Positions 45,257 to 53,493 of a stretch of DNA of 64,000 bases are shown piece by piece. Below the pieces are notes generated by a model. That model made no database searches and was not told the origin of the DNA. It saw nothing but the letters and a program-made list of their open reading frames with translations. The first letter of the stretch is position 1. Each line of letters begins with the position of its first letter. Made by a program: the position numbers and the translations under genes. Source of the stretch: Prolixibacteraceae bacterium (GTDB lineage Bacteria > Bacteroidota > Bacteroidia > Bacteroidales > Prolixibacteraceae); contig JAQUIJ010000002.1 in NCBI GenBank assembly GCA_028683385.1, forward strand, positions 124,001 to 188,000. Reading direction: 5' to 3'.

Positions 45257-46474
45257 ATGGCAAAAGAGAAGTATTCTGTTGATAAATCCGATATTCAGGT
45301 AAATCAGAATAAAATAAAAGTACTTCAGTTGATCCGGAATGAAAAGAAAATTACCCGGGCCGAAATAATTCGTTTGTCCGGGCTTAGTGCTCCAACGGTA
45401 ACACGGATTGTCGAAAATCTGGTTCAACTCAAACTCATTCAAACCGATGGAATTGGATCGTCGGTTGGAGGCCGCCCTCCACAATTGATTCGTTTTCAGT
45501 CCAAAGAAAATTATGTAATTGGAATAGATCTGGGAGCCACTTATATCCGGTCAGCACTTTCGAATCTGGACGGAGAATTTATTTTTGAAATCCATGTTTC
45601 CACGAATTTGAAAAAGGGATTCGACGGAGTTATGGAGCAGGTTGGTGAACTGATTGAAAAACTAAGTGAACGTGCACGTCAGAAATCGTTGACACTTTGG
45701 GGAATTGGAATTGCTGTTTGCGGAATGGTGAATAAGAAATCCGGCATCGTTGAGTATTCTCCGATATTTGGCTGGAAAAATGTCAATCTTCAGGAAGCCC
45801 TTGCAAAATACACAAACCTGAAAATTGCTTTGGGAAATGTGACCCATTTAATCGCGCTGGGTGAGTTGCTTTATGGAGTAGGTAAGGATTATAAGAATTT
45901 CATCAGCATTAATTTAGGTTATGGAATCGGTTCAGGAATAATTATCGATGGAAAACTTTTCGGTGGTGTCGATGGAATTGCCGGTGAGATTGGACATATT
46001 GTAGTTGACAAACACAGCAAGCGGCAAGGACTCGAAGGCATTACCGGAACGCTGGAAGCGGTAGCATCGGGATACGGATTGGCCGACATTGCAAGGGAGC
46101 GTGCAGGTTCTGATCCGGAGAGTATTTTGTACCCGATTATCCGGGAAGATATTGATGCAAAAAAAGTGTTTGATGCGGCAAAAAATGGCGATCGATTAGC
46201 AAATGAAATCATTGATGAAGTAGCCGGGTTTCTGAGTATTGGGATCGACACACTCATCAAACTTTTTAATACGGAATGTATTGTTTTGTCAGGAGGATTG
46301 GTCCAGAATGGAGATGTACTTACCGAAAAGATCCGAACCGAAGTGAAGAATTATTCCATGAGTGCAATTTCACGCTCGGTTCCAATTCTGACTTCAGGTT
46401 TTGGTGAGAATGCAGCTTTGATGGGGTCTTTTTCGTTGATTCTGGAGCGGATACTTTTAATGGAAAGTCTGTAA
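45257..46474 (+). CDS. ROK-family transcriptional regulator
   Basis: ROK repressors join a winged helix-turn-helix to a sugar-kinase-like sensor. Here the HTH covers about residues 20-75 (NKIKVLQLIRNEKKITRAEIIRLSGLSAPTVTRIVENL) and the ROK domain follows (YVIGIDLGATYIRSALSN near 93, INLGYGIGSGIIIDGKLFGG near 220). Normal ROK proteins have a zinc site of the GxxCxCGxxGCxE type; here the matching stretch reads HSKRQGLEGITGTLEAVASG, with every cysteine lost. The start at 45257 is preferred to a TTG/ATG 17 codons upstream. It is divergent from the CBM6/DUF362 genes and faces the GH9 group, both plausible targets. Confidence 0.9.
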   Translation: MAKEKYSVDKSDIQVNQNKIKVLQLIRNEKKITRAEIIRLSGLSAPTVTRIVENLVQLKLIQTDGIGSSVGGRPPQLIRFQSKENYVIGIDLGATYIRSALSNLDGEFIFEIHVSTNLKKGFDGVMEQVGELIEKLSERARQKSLTLWGIGIAVCGMVNKKSGIVEYSPIFGWKNVNLQEALAKYTNLKIALGNVTHLIALGELLYGVGKDYKNFISINLGYGIGSGIIIDGKLFGGVDGIAGEIGHIVVDKHSKRQGLEGITGTLEAVASGYGLADIARERAGSDPESILYPIIREDIDAKKVFDAAKNGDRLANEIIDEVAGFLSIGIDTLIKLFNTECIVLSGGLVQNGDVLTEKIRTEVKNYSMSAISRSVPILTSGFGENAALMGSFSLILERILLMESL

Positions 46475-46486
46475 TGAGGCAAAAGA

Positions 46487-46528
46487 AAAACGGATTACTT
46501 CTTTCGTAAAAAGCGTGTAATCCGTTTT
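46487..46528. terminator. Bidirectional terminator
   Basis: AAAACGGATTAC (46487-46498) pairs perfectly with GTAATCCGTTTT (46517-46528), a 12-bp stem with A and T flanks suitable for both converging genes. Confidence 0.85.
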
Positions 46529-46548
46529 GATTAAAGAGAAATCCAAAA

Positions 46549-48435
46549 TTATTTTTCAAGTTGCAATACAACGTATGAATGTGGCTTTACTTCTAGGTTT
46601 ATTACGGTTCTAACCAGCGAAGGCTTTCTCCATCCCTGAAAATATTCCTTTTTTTCGCCCGAAATTTCCTTGCCCGAAATCAGGTCCCTGGCTTTGGTAA
46701 ATCCTTCCGCTAGCCTAAGTTTCACTTGACGGGAATCACTGGTAAACGACTCAATGATGACAGTATTGTTGTCGTACACAAACAGACTGGTGTATCCGGG
46801 AGCTTCAAGCAGGGCAGGCATCGCAGGGGTCAGTATCTCTTTTATTTTAGAAAGAATATCTACAGGCATGTGGTAAAGGTCTATCACATTATCTGGAATG
46901 GTAAGGACATAGAATTCCCCATTGCTGTAATCGCCCCGGTGAACAATTGGCCAGCCATTGGTAGCATTAAATGCCGAAACAATTTCCCATGAGTCGTTGG
47001 TAATGTATTTAATTTGCGGAATAATCATTTCACGATCTGAAAAAGAATGTGGCCCCCATCCTGCAGCAAATTCTTTGACAGAAGCTTTCGTGTCGGTCAT
47101 TCTTAGTTCAACAATATCACTCAGACCCTTGTCCTGCATGGCTTTTAGGAATCCAGAAGTAACCATGATGTCTTTTCCTGAAATCAATTGTTTCTTGATT
47201 TTCGAAACAATATCTGCATCGAATTTGGCCTGTTCGGTCAGGAATACAATCGGTTCATTTTCGGGAAATTCCGGAACGATATCCATTGGAACACCAATCA
47301 TTCCCATGTAATTCGGCAAAAAATCTTCTCCAACCGAATGGAACGGCTTGTAGGTTTTCACACCAACCGGATTTCCAAGTTGCCCCAGAAATTTGTCAAT
47401 GGTTTCGAACGTATAACCTGCGGCTCTGGCAATGGTTGTTGGTAAAACCATTTTCCCGTTTTTATCGGCAACTGGCTTCATCATTTCATCGTAATTGAAA
47501 CTGGTAGTTTCGTGGTTCTGCCAATCTGCGCGGTCGGTTTTTTGAATGGGGCGCTGCAATTGCCTGTAATCGAAAAGTGTAATTTCCGGAGCTTTGGCAA
47601 ATAGGGTCAGCCACAATTGTTCAGCATAACGGTCCATGAAATACATTCCGCCGGGATCGACCCAGCCACCGCCGTTTTTCCCCGGCTTGAGGTTGTTGAA
47701 GTACCTGAAAACTTCGTACCCCAAATATGGCTGTAGGTGCTGGTTGCTCGACGGATCGCGGGTTTCGGTACCCGTGTAAATTCCATCAAACATCTTCGGT
47801 TCTGTTTCCAGATTGAATCCACATCCCTGGAAATGATCGTACCAGTTCGGGTATTTAACGACCACTTTAATGTTGGGATTCACTGCTTTTGCCGGATCGA
47901 TAATGAGTTCTTTGGCCGCTTTGGTCATTAGATCAAGCCGAAAGTCAGTCCAGCTTTTTGTTCCTTTCGCCTTCACACATAGATCGCATTTACAGTTGGT
48001 GAAAAAGAAATCGTCCAGAATCAGTTCGTTAAAATGGCGGGCAGTGAACTCGACAATTTCTTTGATCTTTTTACGATGTTCCGGATTACTGTAGCAGAAG
48101 GTTTGGAAGTTATTGCTTTCGTCAACGGTTAGCGTTATTCCACCGGCAGTTTCGATTCCGCGGCTCTCGAAAAAAGCTTTGGCTTTCATCAGGGTTGCTT
48201 CATCAACAACAAGTAAATCACGGTGTGTTTCCAGATAAATCTTGTCGACTTTTAATTGTCGCGATATTTCGTTCCAGGTGAGTTCCAGTGAGTTGATATC
48301 GCCCATCTTGGCCGTTTCGTAAGCACGTGAATAGACTGCAACTTTAAAATTTTTATAGTGGTCACCAGCCAATAATGGACTTAAAGATGACAAAAACACG
48401 ACGATAATAAGATACAGGTTTTTTGTTGGTTTCAT
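46549..48435 (-). CDS. Secreted protein of unknown family, probable TIM-barrel glycosidase
   Basis: I do not recognise a named family for this 628-residue protein. It has a signal peptide (about 1-23). Residues about 30-330 alternate like a beta/alpha barrel: FKVAVYSRAYET, VDKIYLETHRDLLVV, the acidic strand end FNELILDDFFFTNCKCDLC near residue 145 and IKVVVKYPNWYDHF near 195. After it comes a Rossmann-like part (VDIVPEFPENEPIVFLTEQ and KKQLISGKDIMVTSGF) that resembles the middle domain of GH42-type enzymes, and a terminal beta domain. The C-x-C-x2-C cluster after DDFFF may bind metal. It follows the GH9 gene, so glucan breakdown is a reasonable guess. Confidence 0.65.
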   Translation of the reverse strand: MKPTKNLYLIIVVFLSSLSPLLAGDHYKNFKVAVYSRAYETAKMGDINSLELTWNEISRQLKVDKIYLETHRDLLVVDEATLMKAKAFFESRGIETAGGITLTVDESNNFQTFCYSNPEHRKKIKEIVEFTARHFNELILDDFFFTNCKCDLCVKAKGTKSWTDFRLDLMTKAAKELIIDPAKAVNPNIKVVVKYPNWYDHFQGCGFNLETEPKMFDGIYTGTETRDPSSNQHLQPYLGYEVFRYFNNLKPGKNGGGWVDPGGMYFMDRYAEQLWLTLFAKAPEITLFDYRQLQRPIQKTDRADWQNHETTSFNYDEMMKPVADKNGKMVLPTTIARAAGYTFETIDKFLGQLGNPVGVKTYKPFHSVGEDFLPNYMGMIGVPMDIVPEFPENEPIVFLTEQAKFDADIVSKIKKQLISGKDIMVTSGFLKAMQDKGLSDIVELRMTDTKASVKEFAAGWGPHSFSDREMIIPQIKYITNDSWEIVSAFNATNGWPIVHRGDYSNGEFYVLTIPDNVIDLYHMPVDILSKIKEILTPAMPALLEAPGYTSLFVYDNNTVIIESFTSDSRQVKLRLAEGFTKARDLISGKEISGEKKEYFQGWRKPSLVRTVINLEVKPHSYVVLQLEK

Positions 48436-48589
48436 AGGTTTTAGGTTTTTTGTAACTCCTCATTTCTCGGTTGAAGGAGTTGAAAAAGTAATGTTTATTG
48501 GTTAATCCATAAATTTAAATTGTCGTAATTGGTTTTATTCTATATGATTATAGCCTCATTTATTTGAGTCAGGATTGTGAAATTAACTG

Positions 48590-50227
48590 TTATTTTCCGA
48601 TAAAACCGGCCAGTGCATAGACCAGTGCACCTTGCCAGTTGATCGCAATTTCATTGGTCGAATAGTCTTCCTGAACATCCTTCCAGCCTTTAGCCGAATG
48701 ACCACCTCCAACAATATAACCGGGCCAGGGCTGGATTTCATTATCCGAACCAGAGCGCCTGTCGTGTGGATTCATCGGCGGATTAATCCCGAGTCCGGTT
48801 ACAAACGAACGATTGTAATAATTACGCCCGAAGATGTGTGAAATAGCGTCCTGAGAAGTTTGAGTGTAAATTTTCTTAGGCGAGATTTTATGCGCCACCT
48901 GAAGGTTTAAAACCTGACGGGCAATGGTTCCGTTGCATCCCCAGTAATAACGGCTTAATGGCCTTCCGTACACGTCAGATGAAGCATTAAATGCAATTTG
49001 ATTAGCCACATCAATAATATTTTTCTGGATGATTTTCAGAATCTCCGGATTTTTCCCGGCTTTTGCTGAAAGTGCGTATTCGAACATTCCCAGATTTGAC
49101 ACATCGCCCCAATCCCAATCTTCATCAATTTTGAAGTTTTCGGATGACGCTCGTCTCTCAAAGTCCTTTAAATATTCGGCATTTCCTGTTGTTTCCCACA
49201 TTTCGGCAGCAGCCCAAAGCCGGTCGTCTTTATCCTCAGTTTGATAACCACCAGTTTGAAATTCGCCCTGGATAAATCCTTTGTCCTCCGGATTTTCCTT
49301 CAGGAACTTATAGCTTAATGTAGCGGCATCCAGACATTTTTGAGAATAAGCTTTGTCGTAGGGTTCGAAATACCGTGAAGCCTGAGCCATCATGGCCACA
49401 AAATCGGCTGTTGCTGCCGAACTCCAATCGGTAAAATATCTTTTTCCGTTGTCTTCTTCAGGTTTACAGAATGGGGCAAAATTTTTCCGTGTTAGTTTGT
49501 GCGAGACCTTTCCTGAACCATCGGTGTATTGCATGGTCAGCAACCAATCGGTTTCCCATTTCAGCTCTTTCAGAAAGTCTGGAAGTCCGGGAGCAGTTTC
49601 GGGTAGATCAAGTGAAAATTTCTTCAGGTTATTTTGAAACTGATCCCAGGCCATAAACATCATGCCTACGGTTACACCTGCATTTACAACATATTTGCCA
49701 TAATCACCGGCATCGTGCCAGCCACCAGTTCCATTGCGGCGTTGGTCGGGTTTCCCCTGAAAATCTTCATATCCATCATCCAAATGACAGGGCAAGTGAG
49801 AAAATAGATGCCCATCATGGATTCCTTCAACTGCCGTACCACATCGCCACAGATAAAAACCTCGCATACTAGTAAAAAAAGCCTGATTGTAAACGTTGGG
49901 AGAGATCTCGAAAACTACTGATTTAGTGCCTTCCGGAGTTTCGATGTAATACTTTCCATTTTTCGAGAATGAAGAAAAGTCAGCAAGTCCAACATTCTGG
50001 TTTACATCTTTCTGAAAAACCGGTGTTGAAACTTTTCCTTGAAAGACCACCGTCTGGCTATCGGCTTGCTTAATTACAAACGATTTAGTTTCTCCAACGA
50101 TGGACGCTTTTTTTGATGCTTGTGGCAAAAATCCAAGCGAATTCAAGCAAATATTCTGGCTTTGAGATAAAACAGAAGTGCTGGAAAGAACCAGAAGTAC
50201 AAAAATGAACGATGCAATTGTTCTCAT
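48590..50227 (-). CDS. Endoglucanase/glucanase, GH9 with N-terminal CelD-type Ig domain
   Basis: GH9 enzymes cleave beta-1,4 (and mixed-linkage) glucans with inversion. The 545-residue protein has a signal peptide (about 1-21), a CelD-N Ig-like domain (about 22-105) and an (alpha/alpha)6 barrel. The catalytic aspartates lie in GGWHDAGDYGKYVVNAG near residue 168, and the acid glutamate in DYSTNEIAINWQGALVYAL near 527, with the substrate motif HDRRSGSDNEIQPWPG near 490. The enzyme is full-length. It is followed by the unassigned putative glycosidase on the same strand. Confidence 0.93.
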   Translation of the reverse strand: MRTIASFIFVLLVLSSTSVLSQSQNICLNSLGFLPQASKKASIVGETKSFVIKQADSQTVVFQGKVSTPVFQKDVNQNVGLADFSSFSKNGKYYIETPEGTKSVVFEISPNVYNQAFFTSMRGFYLWRCGTAVEGIHDGHLFSHLPCHLDDGYEDFQGKPDQRRNGTGGWHDAGDYGKYVVNAGVTVGMMFMAWDQFQNNLKKFSLDLPETAPGLPDFLKELKWETDWLLTMQYTDGSGKVSHKLTRKNFAPFCKPEEDNGKRYFTDWSSAATADFVAMMAQASRYFEPYDKAYSQKCLDAATLSYKFLKENPEDKGFIQGEFQTGGYQTEDKDDRLWAAAEMWETTGNAEYLKDFERRASSENFKIDEDWDWGDVSNLGMFEYALSAKAGKNPEILKIIQKNIIDVANQIAFNASSDVYGRPLSRYYWGCNGTIARQVLNLQVAHKISPKKIYTQTSQDAISHIFGRNYYNRSFVTGLGINPPMNPHDRRSGSDNEIQPWPGYIVGGGHSAKGWKDVQEDYSTNEIAINWQGALVYALAGFIGK

Positions 50228-50350
50228 TTTTTAGGGTTTTAGTTAGCATTATTGTAGTTAGTACAATATAAGGTAAATCTAATACAAATGATTCAAAGTG
50301 AAGTGATCGTAACCGTAAAATATTGAGAATTTTGTTGAAAATATTGATGA

Positions 50351-51535
50351 TTACACCAACTCAATGGTTACTTTCTTGAAAAATCGGGTCTCAAGCAATC
50401 TCACAATTCGTTTTACAACGAATTTACGAATTTCAAGTTCAATAGGTTGGTCTGGATCCTGATGTGCCCAGTTGATGCGGGTTCCTACAATGATGTGAAT
50501 GATGTCGTGCTGGGTAAGTAGTTTCACCACTTCTTCCGGAGGACTGTCACCCAGACGCATGTCGCTGTGGTAATTTTCCAGAATTTCTTCAACTCTCCCC
50601 AAAGTCAGAATTCCTTCAGTCACGATTTCAAAGCCTTCCATTTTAGCTGCTGGGGGTAATGATTTTTCGGAGAAACGATGTTGGATGTTGATGTCAATAT
50701 TCAGCTCACGCGCAATGATTTCGGCTGTTGTACCCCCACATATGATTTTCTTTCCCGGGAAATCTTTGATCCGTTTAACAAAGTCGGCATCTTTTATTTT
50801 ATAGAATGGCGGACCTGTGATGAGCATAAACTCTCGTGGTTTCCTGAAATAAATAACTCCACAACTCGCATCGTCGCGAATTTCAAACGAATCGTTCATG
50901 GAGGCTTGGTTTAAAATTTTTCGGGAAAGTTTGGTTGCCGAAATTTCGTAATCGCGGGCAATTTGATTTTCTGCAAATCTGACAATGTCGTTAAGTCCCC
51001 ATCCTGTTGGAAATCTGGAGCTTCCCAGTCCTGACTGGGTGACGCCATCCGTCATGAAAATTATCCGGTCTTCAAGCATGGGCGTAAATTCCCTGATTCT
51101 CAAAATTTTTCCTGCGTTTTCGTCACCTCTGATCGGAATTTCAATTTCTTTTGGGTTAAACATTTGTCCTTTTCTGAAAAGGATTGAGCGGGGATTGTCG
51201 TAATTGATAATGCGAAGCAGCCCGGTGTCTTCAATTTCAATAATTGTAAAAGTGGCATAGCTTTCTTTGCCGTCGATACTTTTGGGCAAAGCACGCATGA
51301 AAATATTTGCAGCAACTTCAGGCTTGGTGTGGAATGATGCGTAATTTAGAGCCATTGATGCTGTTAGCGTTGCCAGTACATTTGCTTTTACCCCGTGACC
51401 AATTCCATCAGAAAGTACCAGGATGGAACGACCTTCAGCCCTGATTTGTTTCGAATGAAAAACATCCCCGCAAACAACCTGCCCGTGCCTGTTTAGCTGA
51501 TGCAAGTCCACTTCTATGTGATAATCATCACTCAT
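50351..51535 (-). CDS. SpoIIE-family PP2C-type serine phosphatase
   Basis: These phosphatases dephosphorylate anti-anti-sigma or similar partner proteins. The N-terminal part carries the fold: VCGDVFHSKQI near residue 21, the metal-binding LVLSDGIGHGVKAN near residue 40, RIIFMTDGVTQSGL near 157 and EIRDDASCGVIYF near 219. After residue about 235 a second part of about 160 residues (ITGPPFYKIKDADFVKRIKDFPGKKIICGGTTAEIIARELN) follows that I cannot assign; it often accompanies this phosphatase type beside hydrogenase genes. It overlaps the upstream PAS gene by eight bases, so the two are made together, and is divergent from the DRTGG/HydS gene run. Confidence 0.86.
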   Translation of the reverse strand: MSDDYHIEVDLHQLNRHGQVVCGDVFHSKQIRAEGRSILVLSDGIGHGVKANVLATLTASMALNYASFHTKPEVAANIFMRALPKSIDGKESYATFTIIEIEDTGLLRIINYDNPRSILFRKGQMFNPKEIEIPIRGDENAGKILRIREFTPMLEDRIIFMTDGVTQSGLGSSRFPTGWGLNDIVRFAENQIARDYEISATKLSRKILNQASMNDSFEIRDDASCGVIYFRKPREFMLITGPPFYKIKDADFVKRIKDFPGKKIICGGTTAEIIARELNIDINIQHRFSEKSLPPAAKMEGFEIVTEGILTLGRVEEILENYHSDMRLGDSPPEEVVKLLTQHDIIHIIVGTRINWAHQDPDQPIELEIRKFVVKRIVRLLETRFFKKVTIELV

Positions 51536-52454
51536 CCTCGCCGTATTTGTACGATTCGATAATCGAATTCAGAAGTTCCTCTGTCATTGAGGCATTGTCG
51601 CCAAGGAGAAAGGCTATTTTTTGCACGGTTTCGAGGTTGTGCCGGTTTACCCGTTGTGCACGACTGATAATTTCTTCACGAACCAGTGACGGAGCCGACA
51701 TGTCGCGCAAGAGCGCACCAACCACGCGGTGTTTGTAAATGGTAATTACCGAAACATGCAACAATTTATTCTGAATCTTCATGTCACGTTCGATTGCATT
51801 TTCTCCCGAAATCATGGTCGCTGCGAACATTTTATAAATCACATCCGGAACTAGTTCTTTCAGGTCGGCGCCGTGAAGGCCGGGAATCGTTTCATACAAT
51901 TCTTCAATTTCAGTCCCGAAAAGTTTCGCAAATGCCTCGTTCGAATCAATCACTTTAAATTCACTGTCAACAATAATGAGTCCTGCCCTGATTTTGTGCA
52001 TCATGGCCGAGGCAATTACAGTTGCTTCGCGTGCTTTTTCGAGTTTTCGTTCTGCCTTCTTTCGTTCGGTGATGTCGAAAACTGAACCTACAATACCGAT
52101 TACTTCACCCTGATTATCGCGGATTACCGCTTTATTGAAAACCACATCGCGCAACAAGCCGGTTGCATCCCTAAATTTAGCCTCATAACTTTGATCGCCC
52201 GGACTGTCGAGTAATTCCTGATCTCGTTTGGCGTATATTTCCGCAATGTCGAAAGGTTGAATGTCGAAAACAGTTTTCCCAATAATCTGCGACTTAGGTA
52301 GCCCAAGTAGTTTTTCCTGAGCCACATTACACGCTTTATAAATGCCTTTCAGATCACGGTAAAAAATGGGAATGGGCAACGCATCAATAATTTTCTGATG
52401 TAATTCAGGGTCATCAATGAAATCCTGATTGAAAGAATTTTGTTCGTAAATCAT
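51528..52454 (-). CDS. Two-PAS-domain sensor protein without an output domain
   Basis: The 308-residue protein has two PAS domains. The first, about 20-135, shows IPIFYRDLKGIYKACNVAQEKLLGLPKSQIIGKTVFDI and the PAC motif IGIVGSVFDITERKKAERKLE. The second, about 145-245, shows RAGLIIVDSEFKVIDSNEAFAKLFG. The chain ends with a helical part of about 60 residues (IISRAQRVNRHNLETVQKIAFLLGDN) but no kinase, cyclase or HTH domain. The PAS ligand is unknown; no cysteine cluster is seen. Tight overlap with the SpoIIE phosphatase gene argues that it controls that phosphatase directly. Confidence 0.85.
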   Translation of the reverse strand: MIYEQNSFNQDFIDDPELHQKIIDALPIPIFYRDLKGIYKACNVAQEKLLGLPKSQIIGKTVFDIQPFDIAEIYAKRDQELLDSPGDQSYEAKFRDATGLLRDVVFNKAVIRDNQGEVIGIVGSVFDITERKKAERKLEKAREATVIASAMMHKIRAGLIIVDSEFKVIDSNEAFAKLFGTEIEELYETIPGLHGADLKELVPDVIYKMFAATMISGENAIERDMKIQNKLLHVSVITIYKHRVVGALLRDMSAPSLVREEIISRAQRVNRHNLETVQKIAFLLGDNASMTEELLNSIIESYKYGEDE

Positions 52455-52649
52455 GGTGTGTAAATTTCGAACTTAATTTACGAAACATTTGGGAATATTT
52501 AGGAGAAGATTCAATCTCTTTTTTGAATGCTGATACCTCAAAGGAAATACTTAACTGTAACCAATCTAAATAAGGACCGAAGAGCACTGCAATCATCAGA
52601 CTTTAGTTATTTTTTCTGAAATTTGCCGCAAATCATAATACAATTTTAG

Positions 52650-52994
52650 ATGAAGCTAAGAGATATCGCTACAGTTTTAAATGCAAAGGTAACCTGTGGA
52701 GTTGACAAGCTGGATGAAGAGATAGGGATGGGTTATAGTTCTGACCTGATGAGCGATGTATTGACCTTGGATACTGATAATTTGATACTGATAACCGGGC
52801 TGGTGAACCTTCAGTGTATCCGTACTGCCGAAATGGCCGACATTCGTGCCATTGTTTTTGTACGCAATAAAAAAGCCTCTGATCCGATGCTGGAACTGGC
52901 TTGCGAGAATGGGATGTGCATACTCGAATCGCCTTTTTCTCTATTCAAATCGAGTGGGCTTTTGTTCCAGGCCGGATTAAAACCGATTTATTGA
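52650..52994 (+). CDS. DRTGG-domain protein (first copy)
   Basis: The DRTGG domain is a small alpha/beta fold, also found in HPr kinases and CBS proteins, of unknown binding role. The 114-residue protein starts MKLRDIATVLNAKVTCGVDKLDEEIGMGYSSDLMSDVLTL. It then has NLILITGLVNLQCIRTAEMADIRAIVFVRNKKA. The same layout recurs in the second copy (54847-55182). It is the first gene of the rightward run, divergent from the PAS/phosphatase genes. Confidence 0.83.
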   Translation: MKLRDIATVLNAKVTCGVDKLDEEIGMGYSSDLMSDVLTLDTDNLILITGLVNLQCIRTAEMADIRAIVFVRNKKASDPMLELACENGMCILESPFSLFKSSGLLFQAGLKPIY

Positions 52995-53010
52995 TTTAAA
53001 AAATGTTATG

Positions 53011-53070
53011 AGTTGCGGGATGCGGGTTCCGAGTGAATAACACGCAACCCGAAACACGCAACCCGAAACA
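53011..53070. repeat. GGGTTGCG-type extragenic repeat, inverted form
   Basis: GTTGCGGGATGCGGGTTCC on the left and two copies of ACGCAACCCGAAAC on the right are partly complementary and fill the gap between the DRTGG and RsbW-like genes. The CGGGTTGCGTG core is shared with 32539-32570. Confidence 0.6.
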
Positions 53071-53079
53071 ACTTAAGAT

Positions 53080-53493
53080 TTGAAACTTACTTTTAACATA
53101 CAGGGTGGAGACTTTACTCATGCAGGGAAACCTTCGAGTGAGGTAAAAAAAGTGCTTAAACAACTGAATGTTGACGGCAAGACTGTGAAAAACATTGTAA
53201 TTGCGTTGTATGAAGCTGAAGTAAATGTGGTAGCTCATGCCTGGAAAGGAACTGTTTCGGCTGAAATTGATGAGAATAAGATTACCATATTTGTTGAAGA
53301 CGATGGTCCTGGTATTCCTGATATTGAATTGGCCATGCAGGCCGGATACTCCACTGCGAGCAAACAGGTTCGGGATATGGGGTTTGGGGCCGGAATGGGT
53401 TTGCCGAATATGAAAAAGAATACAGATGAATTGTTGATCGAATCGATAGTCGGCAAGGGTACAAAAGTTAAAATGGTTAACTATTTTAAATGA
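53080..53493 (+). CDS. RsbW-like anti-sigma / GHKL ATPase
   Basis: This 137-residue protein is the small single-domain form of the GHKL ATPase fold used by anti-sigma kinases. N-box ALYEAEVNVVAHA is near residue 48, the G1 box EDDGPGIPD near 75, and the G2 region GFGAGMGLPNMKKNTD near 107. RsbW-type proteins bind a sigma factor or phosphorylate an antagonist that a SpoIIE phosphatase resets; both kinds are present here. The start is TTG, as no other start codon is available after the repeat. Its last codon overlaps the HydS-like start (ATGA). Confidence 0.86.
   Translation: MKLTFNIQGGDFTHAGKPSSEVKKVLKQLNVDGKTVKNIVIALYEAEVNVVAHAWKGTVSAEIDENKITIFVEDDGPGIPDIELAMQAGYSTASKQVRDMGFGAGMGLPNMKKNTDELLIESIVGKGTKVKMVNYFK

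Noticed and set aside
53011-53070. GGGTTGCG element as a rho-independent terminator
   Set aside because: The arms are only partly complementary and no T-run follows; a repeat fits better.
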